64,000 nucleotides of DNA from Gryllotalpicola daejeonensis (lineage in GTDB: Bacteria; Actinomycetota; Actinomycetes; Actinomycetales; Microbacteriaceae), in assembly GCF_039538145.1 (NCBI RefSeq), contig NZ_BAABBV010000002.1:248001-312000 (forward strand), in the 5' to 3' direction. Shown one piece after another: positions 24,803 to 33,152 of the stretch. The notes under the pieces are model-generated. The model ran no database searches. It saw only the letters and a program-made list of their open reading frames with translations, and had not been told where the DNA came from. Positions within the stretch are counted from its first letter, which is position 1; the number at the start of each line of letters is the position of its first letter. The translations under genes and the position numbers were made by a program.

Positions 24803-26044
24803 TCAGCCGACGGTCGCGGTCTCGAGGGCATCGAGGGATGCCCCGCCCGCACCGCCTTCCTCGAGCGCCGGCCCATACAGCCAGTCGTAGAGCTTGTAGT
24901 CGTAGCGGTCGATCGTCGCGAACAGGTGGTCGCGCAGCATCACCGCGCCGACGGTGTCGACGTGCCACATCTCGCCCCAGAAGCGGCTCGTGGCCTGCAC
25001 CCGGCTCGCCTGCGGCACCCGCTCGGCGTCGTAGGCGGCGAAGGCGCGGGCGACCTCGTCGTCGGACCACGGCCCGTCGCCGAGCGCGGCGAGGTTCGTC
25101 GCGAGGCTCGACCCGTCGAGCAGCGACTGACCCGCGCCCTGAGCGAGGTACTGCAGGGTGGCGTGCGCGGCGTCGCCGAGCAGTGCGACGCGGCCGCGGA
25201 CGTAGGTCTCGAGCGGCTCGCGATCGACCATCGGCCAGCCGCGCACCATGCTCAGACCCTTGACGCCCTCTTCGACCGGCGGAAACAGCCCCTGGAAGCG
25301 CTCGGACAGCTCGTCGACGCCGCCCCAGTCCTCTTCGCCGCGCTCGTAGGCGGGCGAACGGAACACGGCGACCTGGTTCAACTCGTGCCCGTCACGGAGT
25401 CCGTACTGGATGAAGTGCAGGCCGGGGCCCATCCACAGGGTCAGGTCGTTGAAGTCGAACTCGCCGGTCAAGCGGTCTTCGGGAAGGGTGCCCCGGTAGG
25501 CCACGTAGCCGGTCGGCACCACCGCGTCGCCGTGCCAGGTGCGGCGCACGAGCGAGTGGATGCCGTCGGCGGCAAGCAGCACCTGGCCCGTGACCTCGGC
25601 ACCGGCATCCGTTCTCACACTCACGTGATCGCCGTGGTCGGCGAACTCGGTGACCTTCGCCGAGTTGATGATCGTCACGTTGCCGGTGGCGCGGGCGCCG
25701 CGGGCGAGCGCCTGCAGCAGATCGTTGCGGTGCATGACCGCGTAGCGCGAGCCGTAGCGGCGCTCGAAGTCGTCGCAGTCGAGGTAGTTGAGGAAGGCGC
25801 CGGTGGTCGCATTGCGGAACGCCAGCCGCTTGGGGAAGACCATCAGCGGCGCGATCTCGTCGAACACGCCCTCGCGCTTCAGCATGCGGGTGATGTTCGG
25901 GCCGAGCTGCAGCCCGAAGCCGCCTTCGGTGAGCTCGGGGTCGCGCTCGAGAACCGTGACGCTGATGCCGCGGCGGCCGAGCATGAGCGCCGCCCCGATG
26001 CCGCCGATGCCGCCGCCGGTGATCACGACCTGGGTGTCCGTCAT
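24803..26044 (-). CDS. 3-hydroxybenzoate 6-monooxygenase (FAD-dependent)
   Basis: 413 residues from ATG 26044, which has GGAGG five bases upstream. Rossmann motif VITGGGIGGIGAALML, the NAD(P)H/FAD DG motif LLAADGIHSLVRR, and the FAD ribityl motif ALLGDAAHATLQYLAQGAG. This is the class A flavoprotein hydroxylase layout of salicylate and 3-hydroxybenzoate hydroxylases. Next to gentisate dioxygenase, conversion of 3-hydroxybenzoate to gentisate is the best reading; salicylate 5-hydroxylation is a different enzyme class. First gene of the operon, divergent from the IclR regulator. Confidence 0.92.
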   Translation of the reverse strand: MTDTQVVITGGGIGGIGAALMLGRRGISVTVLERDPELTEGGFGLQLGPNITRMLKREGVFDEIAPLMVFPKRLAFRNATTGAFLNYLDCDDFERRYGSRYAVMHRNDLLQALARGARATGNVTIINSAKVTEFADHGDHVSVRTDAGAEVTGQVLLAADGIHSLVRRTWHGDAVVPTGYVAYRGTLPEDRLTGEFDFNDLTLWMGPGLHFIQYGLRDGHELNQVAVFRSPAYERGEEDWGGVDELSERFQGLFPPVEEGVKGLSMVRGWPMVDREPLETYVRGRVALLGDAAHATLQYLAQGAGQSLLDGSSLATNLAALGDGPWSDDEVARAFAAYDAERVPQASRVQATSRFWGEMWHVDTVGAVMLRDHLFATIDRYDYKLYDWLYGPALEEGGAGGASLDALETATVG

Positions 26045-26110
26045 TGTGCCTCCTCGTTGAAGCGCGGGTCTGCGCCCGCCGGTTCTGAGGTTAGACAGCC
26101 TCTTCCGTGA

Positions 26111-26140
26111 CACGCAATTGATCACTAGCCTTATTGCGTG
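26111..26140. promoter_or_regulatory. Candidate IclR operator in the gentisate divergent promoter region
   Basis: Perfect 8-base arms CACGCAAT (26111-26118) and ATTGCGTG (26133-26140) with a 14-base spacer. The left arm overlaps a possible -35 (TTGCGT) of the catabolic operon on the minus strand, and the right arm overlaps the regulator start codon. Binding here could control both directions. Confidence 0.55.
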
Positions 26141-26905
26141 ATGCGGAATTCAAGGCGAGAGACGGATGCGTCGCGCGTCGGCACCGTCGACAAGGCGATG
26201 GTGCTGCTGCGCCTGCTGATCGACCGCGGCGAACTCGGGGTCAGCGAGGCGGCCGCGACTCTCGGCGTGGCGCCCTCGACCGTGCATCGGCTGCTCGCGA
26301 CGATGGCGGATCACGGCTTCGTCGAGCGTGCGTCCGACCGCCGCTACCGGCCGGGGTCGGCACTCGCCGGTCCGCGCGGTGGTGCGCGGCGCATCGCGAA
26401 CCTCGTCGGCGTGCTGCACCCGGTTCTGCAGCAGCTCTACGACGAGATCGGCGAGACCGTGCACCTGATGGTGCTGATCGGCTCTGATGTGCAGTTCGTC
26501 GACGGGGTCGAGGGCACGCAGGCACTGCGCATCGGACTGCGCATCGGGTCGCGCCTTCCCGCCTACTGCACCTCAGGAGGCAAGGCGATGCTGGCGCAGT
26601 TCGACGACGAGACCGTCTCGGCGATGCATCCCCAAGGCCTGCGGCCGTGGCCGGGAAGCCGGCTGCGCTCGGTGGCCGAGCTGCAGGGCGAGCTTGCGCA
26701 GGTGAGGCTCAGCGGGGTGGGCATCAACACCGGCGAGAGCGAAGACGGCGTGCGTGCGCTCGGCGTCGCGGTCGGCCGCGACCCCTCGCAGCCCCTCGCG
26801 GCGATCACCGTCTCGCTGCCGGCCGAGCGCTTTCGGAACGTGGATCAGAACGCCCTCGCGAAGCGCTTGCTCACGGCACGCGATGCGGCGAACGCGGTGC
26901 TCTGA
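26138..26905 (+). CDS. IclR-family regulator of the gentisate operon
   Basis: 255 residues. The winged helix (VGTVDKAMVLLRLL, LGVAPSTVHRLLATMADHGFVER) is followed by an IclR effector domain (ETVHLMVLIGSDVQFVDGVEG, LPAYCTSGGKAMLA). The conserved AYCTSGGKA effector-pocket motif is intact. It starts at GTG 26138 or ATG 26141; there is no Shine-Dalgarno sequence and TAGCCT ends seven bases upstream, so the message may be leaderless. Divergent from the 3-hydroxybenzoate operon, which it presumably controls in response to an aromatic intermediate. Confidence 0.92.
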   Translation: MMRNSRRETDASRVGTVDKAMVLLRLLIDRGELGVSEAAATLGVAPSTVHRLLATMADHGFVERASDRRYRPGSALAGPRGGARRIANLVGVLHPVLQQLYDEIGETVHLMVLIGSDVQFVDGVEGTQALRIGLRIGSRLPAYCTSGGKAMLAQFDDETVSAMHPQGLRPWPGSRLRSVAELQGELAQVRLSGVGINTGESEDGVRALGVAVGRDPSQPLAAITVSLPAERFRNVDQNALAKRLLTARDAANAVL

Positions 26906-26908
26906 CGC

Positions 26909-27550
26909 CTACGAGGTCGGGAAGTTGCCGGTCAGTTCATTGAGCTGCCGCGTCAGCGCGCCCACGAAACCGGCGGCCCAGATCGCCGACGAGATCATCG
27001 TCACGACGTAGGCGGCGATCATGACCCAGATCGCTGCGAGACCCCGCGGCGCGGCGACCTTCCGTACGATCACGCTGCGGCCGATGACGTAGACGATGCC
27101 GCTCAGGAATGCCCACGCCCAATGGAACGGGCGCACAACGCCGAGGCGCTCGAGCCTGCGCTGGTCGAAGACGGCGAGCACGATCTGCGCGGCGTACAGC
27201 AGCGGGCTCAGCGCGAGCATGACCCAGTAGCCGGGGCCGAACATGGCGAACGGGTTGAAGTCGGGCATCGGGCCGGTGCCGTCGTAGTTGTCGAGCTGCT
27301 GCAGCTGCGAGACGTACTGCGAGATGTCGACGTGGACGAACCAGATGTAGACGCCCGCGAGCAACGGCAGCAGCGCGAGGACCCAGATCAGCGGACCGTA
27401 GATCGGGGCGCCGTCCGGCAGGCGCGGGCGGTCGAGCCCGCCCGCGGTCGGCGCAGCGTGCTCCGTCCACTGGGTGCCGTCCCAGAAGCGCTGGGCGGAG
27501 GGGTTCCACGGGTCGGGGTACCAGCCAGGCGGCGTCGCGTTGGTCACCAT
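26909..27550 (-). CDS. DUF2510-domain membrane protein
   Basis: 213 residues. The N-terminus is a DUF2510 module (PPGWYPDPWNPSAQRFWDGTQWTEH), a short Trp-rich motif common on actinobacterial membrane proteins. Four membrane helices follow. DUF2510 proteins have no established biochemical role. Only three bases separate its stop from the end of the convergent IclR gene. Function unknown. Confidence 0.85.
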   Translation of the reverse strand: MVTNATPPGWYPDPWNPSAQRFWDGTQWTEHAAPTAGGLDRPRLPDGAPIYGPLIWVLALLPLLAGVYIWFVHVDISQYVSQLQQLDNYDGTGPMPDFNPFAMFGPGYWVMLALSPLLYAAQIVLAVFDQRRLERLGVVRPFHWAWAFLSGIVYVIGRSVIVRKVAAPRGLAAIWVMIAAYVVTMISSAIWAAGFVGALTRQLNELTGNFPTS

Positions 27551-27607
27551 CGCAGGCTAGCGGGCGACGGATGCTCGGGGCATCCGCTCTGGCTATGAAT
27601 CCGCGCG

Positions 27608-28882
27608 TCAGCGCGGGGTCGATACGGTCAGGTCCATCGGGCGGGTGTGAGCGCGCAGGCGGCCCGTGCGACGCTCGATGAGGAACGACGTCGACGCGAT
27701 CACGAACCCCAAGAAGGTGAGGCCGATGCCGATCCACACCGGAGCTCGGTAGCCGAAGCCGAGCGCGATCACGACGCCGCCGAGGTACGCGCCGAGCGAG
27801 TTGCCGAGGTTGAACGCCGAGTGGTTGAGGGCGGCGGCGATCGAGTGAGCGTCGTGCGCGACGTCCATCAGGCGCGACTGCACCGTCGGGCCGACGGCAG
27901 AGGCCGCGACGCCCACGAGGAACACGCCGATGAACAGCAGCACGGCGTTCGCCGCGAACAGGCCCGTGAAGCCGAGCGCGATGATGACGGCGAGGAACGC
28001 GCCGAGGATCGTGAGCTTCACCGAGTAGTCGCCCGCGCGGCCGCCCGCGAGGTTCCCGAAGAACATGCCGATGCCGCACACCACGAGCACGAGCGGCACC
28101 CACGGCTGCTGCGGCAGGTGCGCGACGTCGGTGACGAGCGGGGCGACGTAGGTGTACAGCGCGAAGAATCCGCCGAAGCCGATCGCGCCCATGCCGAGCG
28201 CGAACCAGAGCTGGGGATGCCGGAACGCGGAGAGCTCGCGCCGGAAGGTCTGCTCGGGGTTCCCCGGCTGCCACGGCACCGCGACGGCCACCGCGGCGAA
28301 CGTGAGAGCGAACAGCGCGGCGACGAAGAGGTAGGCGATGCGCCACCCGTAGGTCTCGCCGACCCAGGTGATCGCCGGAACGCCGATGATGTTCGCCACC
28401 GTGAGACCGGTCATCACGAAGGCCACCGCGCGCACCCGCTTGCCGGGGCCCATCAGGTCGCCGGCGACCAGCGAGGCGATGCCGAAGTAGGCGCCGTGCG
28501 GCAGCCCGCACAGGAAGCGGAAGACGAGCAGCGAGCCGAAGTTCGGCGAGAGCGCCGCGGCGACCGTCGCCAGGGTGAAGGCGACGAGCAGCCACAGCAG
28601 CAGCTTCTTGCGGGGCAGCTTCGCCGCACTGGCCGCGATCGTCGGGGCGCCGACGACGACGCCCAGTGCGTACGCGCTCACCATCCAGCCGGCGCGGGCG
28701 TTGGCATCCTCGTGGTTCTGCGCCCACAACTGCGGCAGCATCGCGTGCGCGATGTCGGGCAACAGGCCCATCGCGACGAACTCGGTCGAGCCGATGGCGA
28801 AGCCGCCCAGCGCGAGGGCGACGAGTGCGAAGCGGATTCGAGCCGGCGACAGCGTCGCCGACCCGGCGGCGGTGCGGGGCAT
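27608..28882 (-). CDS. MFS transporter, DHA1 (AraJ-like) type
   Basis: 424 residues from ATG 28882, 12 membrane helices. TM1 carries GGFAIGSTEFVAMGLLPDIA, the signature of DHA1 AraJ/YdhP-like efflux proteins. LCGLPHGAYFGIASLVAGDL and a TM11 region with NHSAFNLGNSLGAYLGG also fit that group. These export sugars, purine nucleosides or drugs; the substrate is not identified here. No RBS stands out. Standing alone between small membrane-protein genes. Confidence 0.88.
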   Translation of the reverse strand: MPRTAAGSATLSPARIRFALVALALGGFAIGSTEFVAMGLLPDIAHAMLPQLWAQNHEDANARAGWMVSAYALGVVVGAPTIAASAAKLPRKKLLLWLLVAFTLATVAAALSPNFGSLLVFRFLCGLPHGAYFGIASLVAGDLMGPGKRVRAVAFVMTGLTVANIIGVPAITWVGETYGWRIAYLFVAALFALTFAAVAVAVPWQPGNPEQTFRRELSAFRHPQLWFALGMGAIGFGGFFALYTYVAPLVTDVAHLPQQPWVPLVLVVCGIGMFFGNLAGGRAGDYSVKLTILGAFLAVIIALGFTGLFAANAVLLFIGVFLVGVAASAVGPTVQSRLMDVAHDAHSIAAALNHSAFNLGNSLGAYLGGVVIALGFGYRAPVWIGIGLTFLGFVIASTSFLIERRTGRLRAHTRPMDLTVSTPR

Positions 28883-29019
28883 GACGTCGATTCTACGCGA
28901 GAGTCGAAACGATTCGACCCCTGCGGCGGGCGGACGCAGCCGCCCAAGACACACGGAGGGGAGGACGGATCTCGAGAATCGTCCTCCCTAGCCTGCGCAT
29001 TGGGCGGAACCAGCCGAAC

Positions 29020-29328
29020 CTAGTCGCCCAGCGCGGCCTCGAGCCGCTCGATCTTGCCGTCGAGCTCGCCGGTGCGGCCGGGGCGGATGTCGGCCTTGAG
29101 CACCAGCGACACCCGCGTTCCGAACGGCAGCACGGCCTCGGTGGCGCGCTTGACGACATCCATCACCTCGTCCCACTCCCCCTCCAGCTCGGTGAACATC
29201 GACGAGGTGCGGTTCGGCAGCCCCGATTCGCGCACGACCCGCACCGCGGCGGCGACCGCGTCGTGCACCGAGCCGTCGTCGTTGGCGGATGCCCCGCCCG
29301 ACGGTGCGACTGAGAAAGCGACGATCAT
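29020..29328 (-). CDS. Thiamine-binding (MTH1187/YqgV-type) protein
   Basis: 102 residues from ATG 29328, preceded by GGAGG. The protein begins MIVAFSVAPSG and contains SGLPNRTSSMFTELEGEWDEVMDVV, typical of the MTH1187/YkoF-like fold in which homologues bind thiamine or HMP. Homologues form oligomers in the cytoplasm. The start overlaps the stop of the upstream GT87-type gene (ATGA), so the two are co-translated, although no link is known between their roles. No TPP riboswitch is present. Confidence 0.88.
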   Translation of the reverse strand: MIVAFSVAPSGGASANDDGSVHDAVAAAVRVVRESGLPNRTSSMFTELEGEWDEVMDVVKRATEAVLPFGTRVSLVLKADIRPGRTGELDGKIERLEAALGD

Positions 29329-30545
29329 GATGACCTCCTGTGTGTCGATCCAGTTGACCCCGCACGCCAGAGCGCGACAAGGGCCCACGCGAAGACCGCG
29401 AGCTCGAGCGCGTTGCGCACCGTGAGCACGGCGAGCATGACCGGGTTGAGCGCGAGCATCGCGTCGTATAACCACGGGTAGATGAGCTGGGTGAGCACGG
29501 TGGATGCCAGCACCAGCCACGCCGGAAGAGCGAACCGCCGTGCAGAGACCATGACCCCGAGCATCACGGGCACGGCGAACCACGCGTGGTACTGCGGCGA
29601 CCCGACCTTGTCGAAGGCGCAGAACCCGACCGTGAGCGCGAGCGCGAGCGCCGCCGTCGCGAACCGCGGCTCTGCGCGCCGCAGCGCCGCCCGCAGCCCG
29701 AGCAGCATGGCCGCGAGCACCGCGAGCGGCATCGACCAGTCGGCGATGCGAGCGAGCGTCTCGGACCCCGGGCCCGAGACCTGGAAGGTGTAGATCGACG
29801 TGTCGTAGTAGACCGCCAGATGGGGAATCCGCGCCCAGGCCGCCCACAGCAAGGGCGTCGCGAACGGCGACTCGACCTGCAACCCGCGCCCGGACTGCTG
29901 CCCGACGAAGCTGAGCAGGAATCGCGCGCCGAGCGCGAACCAGGAGATCGCAACGATGGCGATCGTCGTGCCGACAGCCGCGACGAGCACTCGCCAGCGC
30001 TCTTTCGCGGCGACGACGACGGCGAGCACGATCGCCGCCGGCCAGAACTTCACCCAGGTGCCGAGCGCGAGCAGCACCCCCGAGAGCCACGGGCGCGTCG
30101 CGAGCGCGACCACCCCGAGCACGGCGAGGGCGACCGAGACGACGTCGAGCCGGCCGAGCGCGACGGGGCCGAGCGCCAGCAGCGCCCCTAGCCAGTACCA
30201 AGCGGCGCGCGTGCGCGGGACGGTGTTGCGCGAGGTCAGCACCCCGAACGCGACGGCGTTCAGCAGGCTCACCTGCAGCAGCCAGATCGCGCCATAGCCC
30301 GCGGTGCCGCCGATCAGCGGAATGAGCATGGGCACGAGAGCGACGATCGGGTACACCCACGGCTGATCGATCGCGGGCCACCCCGCCCCGGCGATCGCGT
30401 TGTCGACCCAGACGCGATAGAAGCCGGTCACGTCGTTGAACGAGTTGCCGGTCGGGCCGGGCACCAGGTTCGACGCGGCGAGCGCGAGGTGCGCCACGAC
30501 GAAAGCGGGCCACAGCACAGACCGTCGTCTGAGCAGGGCGCGCAT
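29325..30545 (-). CDS. GT87/DUF2029-type polyprenol-phosphate-mannose mannosyltransferase-like membrane protein
   Basis: 406 residues with about ten membrane helices. The first extracytoplasmic loop carries acidic residues (NSFNDVTGFYRVWVDNA), the position of the catalytic Asp in GT-C mannosyltransferases. WVKFWPAAIVLA and GSPQYHAWFAVPV are typical of the DUF2029/GT87 family, which transfers mannose from polyprenyl-phosphate-mannose onto cell-envelope lipoglycans. The specific acceptor is unknown. RNA would continue into the thiamine-binding-type gene. Palindrome B1 lies just upstream. Confidence 0.8.
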   Translation of the reverse strand: MRALLRRRSVLWPAFVVAHLALAASNLVPGPTGNSFNDVTGFYRVWVDNAIAGAGWPAIDQPWVYPIVALVPMLIPLIGGTAGYGAIWLLQVSLLNAVAFGVLTSRNTVPRTRAAWYWLGALLALGPVALGRLDVVSVALAVLGVVALATRPWLSGVLLALGTWVKFWPAAIVLAVVVAAKERWRVLVAAVGTTIAIVAISWFALGARFLLSFVGQQSGRGLQVESPFATPLLWAAWARIPHLAVYYDTSIYTFQVSGPGSETLARIADWSMPLAVLAAMLLGLRAALRRAEPRFATAALALALTVGFCAFDKVGSPQYHAWFAVPVMLGVMVSARRFALPAWLVLASTVLTQLIYPWLYDAMLALNPVMLAVLTVRNALELAVFAWALVALWRAGSTGSTHRRSS

Positions 30546-30579
30546 GCGCCCACCCTATCGGCGGGCAGGTTCGCGCCTT

Positions 30580-30641
30580 CTGTCGCCCGCGCGGACAACT
30601 GCGGGTGCCGCACCGCCCGCAGTTGTCCGCTGCGGCGACAG
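30580..30641. repeat. Intergenic palindrome family B, copy 1
   Basis: Outer arms CTGTCGCC/GGCGACAG, a symmetric 3x3 mismatch, inner arms GCGGACAACTGCGGG/CCCGCAGTTGTCCGC and a ten-base loop: 23 of 26 arm positions pair. It lies between two minus-strand genes. The second copy is at 37069. Confidence 0.85.
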
Positions 30642-30659
30642 TATGGCGGGCCAGGCCGG

Positions 30660-31133
30660 TCAGGCGATCGTGAACGACGCCATGAGGGCGACGGATGCCG
30701 CAGCCAGCAGCATCTCGACGCGGCCACCGTGCTGCCGCGCCCGCCACAGCGACCACCCGACATAGGCGGCCGCAGCTGCGAGCGCGAGCGGGGTGAGGCC
30801 GAGGTCGGGCTGCATCCCCGGCATGGTCGCGCCGGCTGAGGCATCCGGCATCGCCCTCATGCCCGCCATCGCGACGGTGAGCGCCGCCATCACGATGAGC
30901 CCGAGCGCGCGGTGTGCGGCGAGCGGGGTGCAGCAGCGGGCGCCGCGCCCCGGCACCGCGACGACGATCGCCAGCACCAGCTCGACGGCGACCCATGCGG
31001 CGGCGGGCACGACCCCGAGGCCGGGAGCCATCGTGTCGAGCATCCCGAGCGCCATGACGGCCATGGCCGCCGGGCCGCGCCAGGCGACCAGGCGGCCACG
31101 GGCCGTCGCGAGAGCGGACTCAGTGGTGGTCAT
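30660..31133 (-). CDS. Small membrane protein with Met-rich loop, coupled to copper amine oxidase
   Basis: 157 residues, five predicted membrane helices. The loop between helices three and four reads MAGMRAMPDASAGATMPGMQ, with five Met residues, a composition seen in copper-handling proteins. It overlaps the amine-oxidase 3' end by 14 bases, so translation is likely coupled. I do not recognise the family with certainty; it resembles DUF5134-type membrane proteins found near cupredoxin genes. A role in delivering copper to the oxidase is an inference from composition and position only. Confidence 0.7.
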   Translation of the reverse strand: MTTTESALATARGRLVAWRGPAAMAVMALGMLDTMAPGLGVVPAAAWVAVELVLAIVVAVPGRGARCCTPLAAHRALGLIVMAALTVAMAGMRAMPDASAGATMPGMQPDLGLTPLALAAAAAYVGWSLWRARQHGGRVEMLLAAASVALMASFTIA

Positions 31134-33147
31134 GCCCGGCGTGCTCCGCGTGCCCGGCGTGGCCCGCGTGTCCGGTCGCGCAGTGGTCCGACACCGTCGG
31201 CTTCACGTTGAGAGCGGGGTTCCTGTCGAAGAATCCGTACGGCTTCATCGTGAACTTCACGTAGTCGGTCGGCATGACGGGCCAGTCCTCGGGCCGCGGG
31301 AAGTGGGTCAGCCCGAAGGTGGTCCACAGCACGATGTCGTCGCCGTCGAGGTTGCGGTCGGCGGCCTGCCACGCGGTGATGCCGTCGACGCCGGGGTTCT
31401 GGTTCACGAACTCGCCCGCGGGGTAGCGCTCGTCGGAGGCGTACTGCGTCACCCACAGCGTCTTGGTCGTGTAGGCGGCGCGCTTCGCGATCGACGAGGC
31501 CGGGTCGGCGAGCAGCGTCGGGGACTGCTCGACGTGCAGCACGTAACCGGGGTGCTGGCCGAGCCCGTTCACTTTCTCGGTGTTCGAGATGAGCCAGTTG
31601 CGGCTCGCCGCGCCGTGGGCGTCGAGCGCGCCCTCGGCCTCTGAGGCGATGCGCCGCACGGACTTCGTGAACGCGTTGCCGTGCTCGTTGCCCGGCCCGA
31701 GCGGCAGCCGCACGGCGTCGATCTCGTCGACGGCGTTGGCGAGGCCGTCGACCATCATGTCGAGCCGCGCGCTGAACAGGTGCTGGTGGTACGGAGCGCC
31801 GACACCGGGCGCGACCTGCGTCGCATAGGGGTAGTCGGGGTCTCCGTTGTGGGCGGAGGGGAACAGGATGCCGGTGAGCTTCGCCTCGAGCTCGATCGTG
31901 CCGTCGAGGTAGAGGTACCAGTAGAAGCCGTAGTCGTAGTTGCCGACCGTGGTGAAGAACGAGATCACGAGCCGCCGCGAGCGGCGCACCTCGGACTCGC
32001 CGGTGAACACGTCGGTGTGCTTCCACAGCACGCCGTAGTCCTCTTCGTGCATGCAGATCGCGTTCTCGATCACTCGCGGGTTGCCGAGCTCGTCGGCGAG
32101 AGTCGTGTCGAAGTAGCGGATCTCGCCGAGGCAGTCGCAGCCGAGGGTGAGCGAGTTCGTGTACCGGCCGAACACGTACTCGCCGGTGTCGAAGTAGTTC
32201 TGCCAGTAGCGCGCCGGCGATGGGTCGCCGTAGGGCACGACCATCTCGGCGATCGACCCGCGGTACATGACCGAGCGCACCTCGCCGCCCTTGTCGGGGT
32301 CGGCGAAGGCCAGGTTGCGCAGGATGAGGCCCTCGCGGGCGTCGAAGCCGAGGTCGAGGCTCCAGTTCGCCCACTCGACGTGCTCGCCCGTGACCGTGAA
32401 GCTCGGGCCCTCGGGCTGGGTGATCTCGAGCGGCTTGAGCCCCTCGAGGTCGGCCGGGCGGCCCTCCGGCAGGTGGTAGTTCGCGGAACGCTCCGGTACC
32501 GGCGCGGCATCCGTCTCGACGATCTGCAGCAGCTCGTGCGAGATCACGTCGACGTATGCGCACAGCCCGTCGACCGGGTGCGCCCACGGGTGGTCGAGCT
32601 CGTGATCCATGCGGAAGGCGAACACCCGGATGACTCGCCGCCCCTCTTCGCCGGGGATCTCGTAGAAGCCCGGCGACAGCGGCACCTGGATGACCTGCTC
32701 CGGCGTCACGCCCTTCCGGGCGAGCGCCTCGACCCAGCGCGGGTCCTCGTTGACGATGTCGGCGATATCGGCGAACTCCTCGTCGAGGATCGGCACCTGG
32801 CCGCGGCTGCCGTCGATCGGCACGGCGGCGACGACCGCCGCGTCGGTCAGCGACACGGTGACATCGAGGGATGCCCCGCTCGAGCGGTCGAGCAGCATGG
32901 CGCGCACCTCGCGAGGCGGCACCGGGCCGGTGCCCGCCTGCCAGGCGAGCACGTCGGCCTTGTCGGGCTCGAGCAGCCCGACGTAGGCATAGCGCGTGGC
33001 CTGGGTGACGAGGCCTGCGCCGGCGATGATCTCGCTCGCGGCCGCGATCTCGGCCGCCGTGAGGCTGGCGAGCGGCGAGCCGATGGCGGCTGGGGATGCC
33101 TCGCCGTCGCTGCCGTGGTGGGCGTGGCTGTTCTCAGTGATGGTCAC
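31120..33147 (-). CDS. Copper-containing primary-amine oxidase with His-rich C-terminus
   Basis: 675 residues from GTG 33147, which has AGGAG eight bases upstream. The tyrosine that becomes topaquinone is the first Tyr of GNYDYGF, near residue 402. Copper ligands are HQH (about 453) and the His of THFPRPEDW (about 613). The catalytic Asp is in YFDTGEY (about 319). The enzyme oxidises primary amines to aldehydes with release of ammonia and peroxide. The last 21 residues contain eight His (HAGHAGHAEHAGHDHH at the very end), and the N-terminus has SHAHHG; neither is part of the conserved fold. No signal peptide is present, so it is cytoplasmic. Five bases downstream of an APC permease gene. Confidence 0.95.
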   Translation of the reverse strand: MTITENSHAHHGSDGEASPAAIGSPLASLTAAEIAAASEIIAGAGLVTQATRYAYVGLLEPDKADVLAWQAGTGPVPPREVRAMLLDRSSGASLDVTVSLTDAAVVAAVPIDGSRGQVPILDEEFADIADIVNEDPRWVEALARKGVTPEQVIQVPLSPGFYEIPGEEGRRVIRVFAFRMDHELDHPWAHPVDGLCAYVDVISHELLQIVETDAAPVPERSANYHLPEGRPADLEGLKPLEITQPEGPSFTVTGEHVEWANWSLDLGFDAREGLILRNLAFADPDKGGEVRSVMYRGSIAEMVVPYGDPSPARYWQNYFDTGEYVFGRYTNSLTLGCDCLGEIRYFDTTLADELGNPRVIENAICMHEEDYGVLWKHTDVFTGESEVRRSRRLVISFFTTVGNYDYGFYWYLYLDGTIELEAKLTGILFPSAHNGDPDYPYATQVAPGVGAPYHQHLFSARLDMMVDGLANAVDEIDAVRLPLGPGNEHGNAFTKSVRRIASEAEGALDAHGAASRNWLISNTEKVNGLGQHPGYVLHVEQSPTLLADPASSIAKRAAYTTKTLWVTQYASDERYPAGEFVNQNPGVDGITAWQAADRNLDGDDIVLWTTFGLTHFPRPEDWPVMPTDYVKFTMKPYGFFDRNPALNVKPTVSDHCATGHAGHAGHAEHAGHDHH

Positions 33148-33152
33148 GGTGG

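Noticed and set aside
29329..30996. Thiamine-binding-type protein with a 550-residue N-terminal extension
   Set aside because: The extension is the wrong-frame shadow of the GT87-type gene; ATG 29328 has GGAGG and matches the family start.
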